From assembly GCA_045106935.1 (NCBI GenBank), contig JBGCFN010000046.1:1-9271 (forward strand): a DNA stretch of 9,271 nt. The letters run 5' to 3'. This document shows, one piece after another, positions 1 to 5,898 of this stretch. Each line of letters opens with the position of its first letter. Position 1 is the stretch's first letter. Source of the DNA: UBA1858 sp045106935. Lineage in GTDB: Bacteria > Pseudomonadota > Gammaproteobacteria > UBA4575. A program made the translations under genes and the position numbers. The notes under the pieces were generated by a model, which saw only the letters and a program-made list of their open reading frames with translations, did no database searches and had not been told where the DNA came from.

Positions 1-1
1 T

Positions 2-178
2 GGGACTTATCATTTAAATGAAAATAATGACTATGTAGTCACAAAAACCGGAGAGCAAGGCTCTGGAATATTGCGATCTATGTCAGACGCAAACTGTTTT
101 ATCTTTCTGCCGATGGAAAGCAACGGAATTAGCAAAGGCGACAAAGTTGAAATTTGGCCATTTGATTCATTTATTTAA
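2..178 (+). CDS. moeA: Molybdopterin molybdenumtransferase, C-terminal end (partial)
   Basis: This reading frame is open from the left edge and ends at TAA (176-178), giving 58 residues of a C-terminus. The translated stretch contains the pattern TKTGEQGSGILRSMSDANC followed by a short segment with a KGDKVEIWPF-like ending. That matches the C-terminal beta domain (domain IV) of MoeA, where 'GsQgSg-lrSm-.AN' and 'G..V.v.-f' are recurrent. MoeA inserts molybdate into adenylylated molybdopterin in the cytoplasm to make molybdenum cofactor. The catalytic domains lie outside the window, so the call rests on this tail alone. A fused or paralogous MoeA-type protein cannot be excluded. It converges on the minus-strand hydrolase gene with 2 bases between the stops. 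Confidence 0.8.
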   Translation, partial: GTYHLNENNDYVVTKTGEQGSGILRSMSDANCFIFLPMESNGISKGDKVEIWPFDSFI

Positions 179-180
179 AT

Positions 181-1086
181 TCACAAATCAAATTTATCTA
201 AATCATTACTAAATTCGACAGCACCAGCATAATGCTGCTGCACCATTTCTAACGTTTCCTTTTCTTTGCCGAGCGTTCTCTTCATACGATGAGATAAAAT
301 TAATTTTTTCACGTTAGCTTCATTGGCAATCTTGCCAATCTCAGAAGGTGGCATATGTAAGTTTAATGCAAATCGATTGGCATTCTCAGGCACTGCGTTA
401 TGCGCGACTAAAATATCAGAATCCATTGCTAAATCTGCTAATACGTTAAACTTATTACTCATATCTCCTGAAAAAGTAATCGCACATCCTGCCACATCGA
501 CTCGCCATGCAACTGCTGCCAAGGGGCCATGATGCACAGGCACTGCAGTTATCATCAAATCATGCTCAAGATGAAATTGACTGCGCGCTTTTGTCAAGCT
601 CACGTTAGTTATGTTTATATGATATGAACTTTTATTACTTGTCTCGATATAGTGATTAAGATATCCATAAGCACCCTCTTTACTATACAAGGCATGAATA
701 AACTTACTTGCCGACGGCATAATAGTATTGCCTTCCGGACCATAAACAGATAAATCATTAGTTCGATTACTAAAATATGAATATTTTATATATTCTGAAA
801 AATCAGCACTATGGTCCACATGAAAATGTGTGAATGCAATTGCGTTGACATGATTAAAATCAGCACCTGATTTTTCAAAGTTATAACTGCTTCCACCGCC
901 TGCATCGATCATAACAACCGCTTTGTTATCAAGCCAAACAAGGTAAGATGTTGATGCGCGCTGATCATTTAATTCCGGCCCACCCGAACCCAACACTTGC
1001 AAAAAAACTCTCTCATGTTGGCATTGCGCAAAGACTGCACATGAGAAAGTGTAAAAACATATTAATAAGAAAATCACTAATTTCAT
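181..1086 (-). CDS. Exported metallo-beta-lactamase-fold hydrolase, RNase Z/phosphodiesterase-like
   Basis: The protein has 301 residues. Residues 1-20 form a typical Sec signal peptide: a Lys near the start, a hydrophobic core, then AVFA before Gln21. The product is therefore probably periplasmic. The mature part carries a full metallo-beta-lactamase metal site: H87-F-H89-V-D91-H92, H186 in 'VPVHHG', D208 in 'FSGD', and H266 in 'LILSH', with further histidines at 229 and 244. This spacing resembles the RNase Z/ElaC and arylsulfatase-like branch. A signal peptide argues against tRNA 3' processing, so a secreted phosphodiesterase or sulfatase is more likely; the substrate is unknown. Cys22 lies just after the predicted cut, but Gln at -1 does not make a lipobox. 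The ATG is well supported by GGAGGA just upstream. It lies 22 bases after kdsB and probably ends the operon. Confidence 0.8.
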   Translation of the reverse strand: MKLVIFLLICFYTFSCAVFAQCQHERVFLQVLGSGGPELNDQRASTSYLVWLDNKAVVMIDAGGGSSYNFEKSGADFNHVNAIAFTHFHVDHSADFSEYIKYSYFSNRTNDLSVYGPEGNTIMPSASKFIHALYSKEGAYGYLNHYIETSNKSSYHINITNVSLTKARSQFHLEHDLMITAVPVHHGPLAAVAWRVDVAGCAITFSGDMSNKFNVLADLAMDSDILVAHNAVPENANRFALNLHMPPSEIGKIANEANVKKLILSHRMKRTLGKEKETLEMVQQHYAGAVEFSNDLDKFDL

Positions 1087-1090
1087 GAAT

Positions 1091-1096
1091 TCCTCC
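1091..1096 (-). promoter_or_regulatory. Strong Shine-Dalgarno for the exported hydrolase
   Basis: On the minus strand GGAGGA sits 4 bases before the ATG at 1086-1084. It is the best ribosome-binding site in the window. It fixes the start so that the whole signal peptide is kept, and it suggests independent, efficient initiation, unlike the coupled genes upstream. Confidence 0.75.
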
Positions 1097-1108
1097 AGCA
1101 GTGATTGC

Positions 1109-1858
1109 TTACTGACTACTAATTTTTAGACGATGATAATCGTCCATTGTATCAACACCAATCCCCGGGTATTGGATGCATTCTTCTACAACGATCTCAT
1201 CTCCATTTTCCAACGCACGCAATTGCTCAAGCTTTTCAATTTGTTCGAGTGGTGAGGCAGGCATCTTGATAAACTGCTTTAAATAATTTATTCGGTAAGA
1301 ATAGATTCCTACATGTCGAAACACATTATTTTCTTTCAACACTTTCACATCCACATTGCGTATATACGGCAATGAACTACGGCTAAAATAAAGCGCTCGG
1401 GATTTGGAATTCTTAGTAACTTTAACAACATTAGGATCATCATATTCTTGAATAGTATGAATGCGATGACATAAAGTCCCAATCGCGGCATTGGGATTAT
1501 TCAATAGAAGTTGTGCTACTTGTTTAATATTCGCGGCGGGCATTTGTGGTTCATCACCCTGCAAGTTAACTATCACATCATTATCTGGCCAACCTTGTTG
1601 CTCAACGGCTTCAGTAATACGATCAGTACCTGACATGTGATCCAAACTCGTCATACATACTTGCGCATCAAATTTGCTCGCAGCATCAGCAATACGTTCA
1701 TCATCAGTCGCAATAAGTACTGACTCAGCCTCGCTATCACATGCATTTTTATACACATGCTCAATAATAGGTTTATGCTGAAAAGTCAGCAGTGGTTTTC
1801 CCGGCAACCGACTCGATGCATATCGAACAGGGATGACAACTCTAAATGAATTGGACAT
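1109..1858 (-). CDS. kdsB: 3-deoxy-manno-octulosonate cytidylyltransferase (CMP-Kdo synthetase)
   Basis: This cytoplasmic enzyme makes CMP-Kdo from CTP and Kdo, the activated sugar used by WaaA to decorate lipid IVA. The 249-residue length is normal for the family (about 250). Visible motifs are the N-terminal nucleotide-binding stretch PVRYASSRLPGKPL (10-23), ATDDERI (49-55), the SGTDR motif (75-79), NLQGDEP (97-103) with the metal-binding Asp101, ALYFSR in the middle, SPLEQIEKLEQLR near residue 205, and GVDTMDD at the C-terminus with Asp236. The match to E. coli KdsB runs end to end. The ATG overlaps the TAA of the preceding Trm112-like gene by one base (TAATG) with only a weak purine-rich leader, so translation is probably coupled to that gene. 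The lipid A genes just upstream agree with this role. Confidence 0.96.
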   Translation of the reverse strand: MSNSFRVVIPVRYASSRLPGKPLLTFQHKPIIEHVYKNACDSEAESVLIATDDERIADAASKFDAQVCMTSLDHMSGTDRITEAVEQQGWPDNDVIVNLQGDEPQMPAANIKQVAQLLLNNPNAAIGTLCHRIHTIQEYDDPNVVKVTKNSKSRALYFSRSSLPYIRNVDVKVLKENNVFRHVGIYSYRINYLKQFIKMPASPLEQIEKLEQLRALENGDEIVVEECIQYPGIGVDTMDDYHRLKISSQ

Positions 1859-2055
1859 TATTTTTTCTTTTTATAATGCTCGTATTCTTCATCATTAATT
1901 TGGCGAGCTTCTTCTTCTAACATGACTGGAATATCATCTCGTATGGGATAAGCTAAACGTGCCGAGGTGGAAATCAATTCTTGTTTTTGCTCATCATAGA
2001 TCAAAGAACCTTTTGTCACGGGGCACGCCAATATATCCATCAACTTCTTATCCAT
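1858..2055 (-). CDS. Trm112-like (UPF0434/YcaR family) small protein lacking most zinc cysteines
   Basis: The 65-residue protein matches the YcaR/Trm112-like family from end to end: KLMDILACPVTKGSL at the N-terminus, then QELIS, LAYPIRDDIPVMLEEEAR and a Lys/Glu-rich tail. The conserved 'CPvCkg' site is present only as C11-P-V-T14, and the later cysteine seen in E. coli YcaR is Ser29. A tetracysteine zinc site therefore cannot form. From memory Pseudomonas homologues read 'CPITKG', so this seems to be a natural non-zinc subgroup and not decay. The molecular role of bacterial YcaR is not settled. Its fixed place between lpxK and kdsB suggests a link to lipopolysaccharide synthesis, but that is inference. 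The start overlaps lpxK by 8 bases and has a good Shine-Dalgarno. Confidence 0.92.
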   Translation of the reverse strand: MDKKLMDILACPVTKGSLIYDEQKQELISTSARLAYPIRDDIPVMLEEEARQINDEEYEHYKKKK

Positions 2056-3055
2056 TAATTTTCCTCAATAACTGATTAACTCGCGCCATGAAATTATCCG
2101 GCAATAAAGCTTGCACCGGCACATACCACGCATTCTCTAATGATAATTGCTTACATTTTACCGCATCTTTCTCTGTCATTAATATTGGATTTTGATCTGA
2201 AAACGAAAAATCACTCTCATTGTAGCGCGCATGGTCAGGATACGGATGCTCAGTCACGTTTAACCCCAATGACTTCAGGTGATTAAAAAAGCGTGCAGGA
2301 TGACCAATACCCGCAATTGCGTGCACACTTTGACCTTGAAAGTCATTTAGAGCACGAATATTGGCAGGATTATTTAGCTGCACACAGTCACTAAGCTGCA
2401 ATTTCATACAATCGCTACTCACCGCAGGGACAACTTTTGAGGTGGCGATAACAAAATCGGCTTGCTGCAGCCGACTAATAGGTTCACGCAATGGGCCTGC
2501 AGGCAATAATTTATGATTACCAAATGCTCGATCGCCATCAACCATGATGATTTCTATATCATGTATAAAGCGATAGTCTTGCAAGCCATCATCACACACA
2601 ACCACATCACAGTGATGTGTATTAATTAAAGCCTCAATATTATTTACTCGATTTTGACCCACCACCACACTCGCTTGAGTGTGATGAAAAATCAATAAGG
2701 GTTCATCTCCTACTTCTTCAGCAGTATGTGATTGTTCAACTAAGGTGGCCTGTGTAAATTGTCCCCCATAACCACGGCTTGCCACCCCGGGTTGATAACC
2801 AAGTTGTTGCAGTTCTTTTACTAAAGCGGTCACCATGGGGGTTTTACCGGTGCCACCCACAGTAATATTTCCCACAATAATGATGGGCACTGAAAATTTG
2901 ATTTTTGATTGAGTTTGCTTCCACTGCCTAACTTTAGCTGCTGTTGAAAAGACACCAGATAAAGGCAAGAACACATTAGACATTTTATTTTGGCCATACC
3001 ACATTGAATTCACCCACTTGTGAATCTGATGTTTGACCTTGGCTTTTTTAGCCAT
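2048..3055 (-). CDS. lpxK: Tetraacyldisaccharide 4'-kinase
   Basis: LpxK phosphorylates the 4' position of the tetraacyldisaccharide 1-phosphate to give lipid IVA, at the cytoplasmic face of the inner membrane. The P-loop is VGNITVGGTGKTP, with GGTGKT at residues 67-72, and the family hallmark DDGLQ is at 155-159. Also visible are SRGYGG, GDEPLL, LLPAGPLREP, IAGIGHPARFF and LMTEKDAVKC, all in family order. I start it at ATG 3055, giving 335 residues, close to the family norm. A longer frame opens at 3118, but its 21 extra residues are just msbA coding sequence read in another frame and have no family counterpart. At 3055 the overlap with msbA is 8 bases (ATGGCTAA). No Shine-Dalgarno is obvious, so coupling to msbA termination is likely. 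Confidence 0.95.
   Translation of the reverse strand: MAKKAKVKHQIHKWVNSMWYGQNKMSNVFLPLSGVFSTAAKVRQWKQTQSKIKFSVPIIIVGNITVGGTGKTPMVTALVKELQQLGYQPGVASRGYGGQFTQATLVEQSHTAEEVGDEPLLIFHHTQASVVVGQNRVNNIEALINTHHCDVVVCDDGLQDYRFIHDIEIIMVDGDRAFGNHKLLPAGPLREPISRLQQADFVIATSKVVPAVSSDCMKLQLSDCVQLNNPANIRALNDFQGQSVHAIAGIGHPARFFNHLKSLGLNVTEHPYPDHARYNESDFSFSDQNPILMTEKDAVKCKQLSLENAWYVPVQALLPDNFMARVNQLLRKING
2062..2066 (-). promoter_or_regulatory. Shine-Dalgarno of the Trm112-like gene
   Basis: GAGGA on the minus strand lies 6 bases before the ATG at 2055-2053. It sits inside the end of lpxK and supports this start in spite of the 8-base overlap. Confidence 0.7.
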
Positions 3056-4844
3056 TTTGAACAGATGATTTTTTAAATTGCCGGTGATACAGATTTGCAT
3101 ACTCACCCTGCTTGGCAACTAATTCAGCATGAGAACCATGTTCAACGACTTTGCCTTGATCCATAACATAGATTTCATCTGCACTTTCGATCGTTGAAAG
3201 CCGATGCGCAATGACAAATGTCGTTCTGTATTTTCTCAATTCATCTAAGGCTTGTTGTATATGGTATTCCGACTCAGAATCTAATGAAGAAGTGGCTTCA
3301 TCCAAAATTAAAATAGGCGCGTCTTTTAATAGCGCACGTGCAATGGCAATGCGTTGTCGTTGTCCACCAGACAATAAAACACCTTTATCACCTACTTTGG
3401 TATCGTATTTTTGTGGAAGCTTGTCTATAAACTCAGCCGCATGCGCTTGCTCAGCGGCCTTAACAACATCTTGCCTGGTTTTATCCGGCATGGCATACGC
3501 AATATTATTTTCGATGGTGTCATTAAATAGCATCACATCTTGATTCACCATCGAGATATTATCTCTTAAGCTTTTCAACGTGATGTCTTCAATCAAATGC
3601 CCGTCGATTCTAATTTCTCCTGATTGAACTTCATAAAACCGAGGAATTAATTTAACCAAAGAAGATTTTCCACTTCCAGATTTACCTACAAAAGCAACCA
3701 TCTGGTTTGGTTTCGCTGAAATATTTACATCAGTTAATACCACATCGGATTTAGACGGATATTGAAATGACACCTGATTGAACTCAATCTCTCCACGACA
3801 TGAATTTAATATCACCGTGCCTTTATCTAATTGAGCCGGTTGATCGATTAAGTTAAAGACACTTTCACTTGCTGCTATACCGGCTTGAAGAATTTGATTA
3901 ATTGTTGTTAATTTTCGCGCAGCATTAAGCATTCCCATTACAGCAGCAACAAAACTGGCAAATGAGCCTGCGGTTAAATCACCTTTCACAGACGGCATAA
4001 ACGCAACATAGATCACCACCGCAAACGCAATACCGACAATCATTTGTACTAATGGTGTATTAATCGCTTTCACCGCAACAAATTTTGTTTGATTGCGTCG
4101 ATTCTTTTCATTAATCGATTCAAATCGATCCACTTCCTGTGATTCAGCCGTAAATAATTTTACAAGTGCTTGAGCGCTTATAGACTCTTCCACTCTCGAA
4201 GTAATATCACCGGTAGATGTTTGAATACGATGGCTTAATTTTCTAAAGCGTTGTGTGGCATATCGAATCACTAGATAAACAAGTGGCGCTGATATAAACA
4301 AAACAAAGGTCAGCTTCCAACTCAAATAGAGCATTAAGCCAACGAGAAAAATCACCGTCAACGTATCACGCACAAGAATAGGAATACTTTTGGAAGCAGC
4401 CCACGAGACTCGCTCGACATCAAAGGTGAATTTTGAAAGTGTTGACCCTAGCTTGGCAGAATCGAAATAGGACGAAGGAAAATAAAGTAGCTTTTCATGC
4501 ATTTCTGTTCGCAGCACTTTTACGATCCGTTGCCCAATGCTGCCTATATAATATAAACCCAGAAAACTCCCAATACTGCGCACAACAAAAATGACTGCAA
4601 TCGTGAGAGGTATCCACGCAAGGCCTTCATTACTCTCGGCAACAAAAGCTTCATCAATGATTGGCCCTAATAATAATGTAAATGCGAGTTGGCACGCGGC
4701 GACGACTGCTAAGCCAATCACGGCCAGCACAAGTAGTAGCTTATAATTTTTTAGATATTTTAAGAGACGAATGTATACCGACAAACCCGATGAGTCTTGA
4801 GTTGAATTATTTTTGGGCGTCGAGTTGCTCACTTGAAGTTGCAA
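3048..4844 (-). CDS. msbA: Lipid A export ATP-binding/permease protein MsbA
   Basis: This half-size ABC exporter flips lipid A-core across the inner membrane as a homodimer. The N-terminal half has about six hydrophobic helices (first near residues 35-57). The nucleotide-binding domain has Walker A GKSGSGKS (387-394, Lys393), signature LLSGGQRQR (LSGGQ 491-495), Walker B ILILDE (Asp515, Glu516) and the H-loop in VIAHRLST. It aligns with E. coli MsbA throughout; its 598 residues are slightly longer than the usual 580 or so. There is no ATG before the first helix. An in-frame stop at 4857-4859 limits the start to TTG 4844 or GTG 4832, both inside exbD, and neither has a clear Shine-Dalgarno. 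The choice of start is therefore uncertain by four residues. The neighbour lpxK makes MsbA rather than a drug exporter the natural reading. Confidence 0.94.
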   Translation of the reverse strand: MQLQVSNSTPKNNSTQDSSGLSVYIRLLKYLKNYKLLLVLAVIGLAVVAACQLAFTLLLGPIIDEAFVAESNEGLAWIPLTIAVIFVVRSIGSFLGLYYIGSIGQRIVKVLRTEMHEKLLYFPSSYFDSAKLGSTLSKFTFDVERVSWAASKSIPILVRDTLTVIFLVGLMLYLSWKLTFVLFISAPLVYLVIRYATQRFRKLSHRIQTSTGDITSRVEESISAQALVKLFTAESQEVDRFESINEKNRRNQTKFVAVKAINTPLVQMIVGIAFAVVIYVAFMPSVKGDLTAGSFASFVAAVMGMLNAARKLTTINQILQAGIAASESVFNLIDQPAQLDKGTVILNSCRGEIEFNQVSFQYPSKSDVVLTDVNISAKPNQMVAFVGKSGSGKSSLVKLIPRFYEVQSGEIRIDGHLIEDITLKSLRDNISMVNQDVMLFNDTIENNIAYAMPDKTRQDVVKAAEQAHAAEFIDKLPQKYDTKVGDKGVLLSGGQRQRIAIARALLKDAPILILDEATSSLDSESEYHIQQALDELRKYRTTFVIAHRLSTIESADEIYVMDQGKVVEHGSHAELVAKQGEYANLYHRQFKKSSVQNG

Positions 4845-5235
4845 TGAATACTTTATTTATACCAGTCTTACCTGCTGCATCCATAACAGAGACAACAGCT
4901 TGGTGGGGTGTTTGAGCATCAGCTCGAATGGTGATTTTTTCAACACTATATTTTTTAGTCATTTTACTCAAGGCTGCCTCTAAGGTACGCGACTGCCCAT
5001 CTAGTAATGTCTTGCCATCCATATAAAATTGACCTTTACGATCAATCACTACTTCTAGGTTCTTTTCTTCTAGGGATTGTACCGTATTACTGGCCGTAGG
5101 TAATTCTATCTTTAGACTTGCATCGTTATCAAAAGTAGTGGTGACCATGAAAAAGATAAGTAATAAGAACACTACATCAATCAGCGGAGTCAGGCTGACA
5201 TCAGTTTTATCTTCTTCATCTAAATTAAATTTCAT
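4807..5235 (-). CDS. exbD: ExbD/TolR-family proton-motor subunit
   Basis: The 142-residue protein has a short cytoplasmic N-terminus, one membrane helix (about 14-34) and a periplasmic domain. The helix carries the family motif LTPLIDVVFLLLIFF with Asp20, the conserved proton-path aspartate. The C-terminal part (ITIRADAQTPHQAVVSVMDAAGKTGI) is the usual ExbD/TolR fold with a 'D...' repeat seen in TonB-linked ExbD. ExbD works with ExbB to turn proton flow into motion at the cell envelope. It starts 9 bases after exbB, so the two are a pair. Its last 38 bases overlap msbA. No TonB, TolA or TolB gene is in view, so the client is unknown; the symbol reflects the family, not a proven TonB role. Confidence 0.9.
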   Translation of the reverse strand: MKFNLDEEDKTDVSLTPLIDVVFLLLIFFMVTTTFDNDASLKIELPTASNTVQSLEEKNLEVVIDRKGQFYMDGKTLLDGQSRTLEAALSKMTKKYSVEKITIRADAQTPHQAVVSVMDAAGKTGINKVFIATSSEQLDAQK

Positions 5236-5244
5236 CGGTGTGTT

Positions 5245-5871
5245 CTATTTTTCGTCTTTATCAGCGGTACGTGAGCCTTGCATGACTTCTACCAGCTTAA
5301 TTGCCTCACCTTCCATATCAACCACCAAACCATCGACTTTACGTCGAAAATAACGCACAAAAAATATCGCGGGAATCGCCACGGAGATACCTGCGGCAGT
5401 GGTGATTAAGGCTTTTGAAATACCATTAGCTAATTCGGTTGGATCACCGACCCCGACACTGGTAATCACGGCAAATACTTGAATCATACCTACCACAGTG
5501 CCTAACAAACCTAATAATGGTGAGATAGCGGCAATAGTGCCTAAAGTGGTTAAAAAGAGTTGTAATTCGTATGCCGTATGTCGACCCGTTTCTTCAATAC
5601 TCTCACGCATCACATCACGCGTACTGAAGCGATTCATTAAGCCTGCTGCCAAAATTCTACCCAGTGGTGAACTGTCACGAATGGCGACAATTTTCTTATC
5701 GCTGAGTTGGTCGTTCTGATCCAGTTTCCATACTTTGGCGACTAAGTTATCGGGCGCAACACGCTTTTTCTGTAGACTCCAAAATCGTTCTAGCACGATC
5801 GCTAAAGCGATCACCGAACAACCCAGGATGGGCATCATTAACCATCCGCCTGATTTGATAATTTCAAACAC
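5245..5871 (-). CDS. exbB: MotA/TolQ/ExbB-family proton channel subunit
   Basis: The 208-residue inner-membrane protein has three helices: one near 10-28, one near 110-135 (TIAAISPLLGLLGTVVGM) and one near 150-174 (ALITTAAGISVAIPAIFF). A large cytoplasmic loop lies between the first and second. The Gly/Pro-rich second helix and the Thr-rich third helix are hallmarks of ExbB/TolQ, which form the pentameric channel around ExbD. The start is GTG at 5871-5869: the first residues (FEIIKSGGWLMMPI) line up with homologues as I recall them, and AAGGA lies 11 bases upstream. It begins 27 bases after comEC and is followed after 9 bases by exbD. TolQ is the main alternative name, but no tol-pal genes are nearby. 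Confidence 0.9.
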   Translation of the reverse strand: MFEIIKSGGWLMMPILGCSVIALAIVLERFWSLQKKRVAPDNLVAKVWKLDQNDQLSDKKIVAIRDSSPLGRILAAGLMNRFSTRDVMRESIEETGRHTAYELQLFLTTLGTIAAISPLLGLLGTVVGMIQVFAVITSVGVGDPTELANGISKALITTAAGISVAIPAIFFVRYFRRKVDGLVVDMEGEAIKLVEVMQGSRTADKDEK

Positions 5872-5898
5872 TCTGTCGATATTCCTTATTCTATTAGA

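Noticed and set aside
161..192. Inverted repeat TTTGATT / AATCAAA as a bidirectional terminator
   Set aside because: The arms are 7 AT-rich bases with an 18-base loop and no run of T on either strand; it could easily arise by chance here.
181..1086. Lipoprotein reading of the exported hydrolase (Cys16 or Cys22)
   Set aside because: Neither cysteine is preceded by an acceptable lipobox (Phe-Ser and Ala-Gln before them); cleavage after AVFA fits an ordinary signal peptide better.
3056..3118. Longer lpxK reading frame starting at 3118
   Set aside because: The 21 added residues overlap msbA coding sequence and have no counterpart in LpxK proteins; ATG 3055 gives the expected length and a tight 8-base overlap.
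3211..3543. Plus-strand open frame of 110 codons
   Set aside because: It lies wholly inside the conserved ATP-binding domain of msbA on the other strand, and its product (Cys/Ser-rich, no recognisable motif) looks like an antisense shadow.
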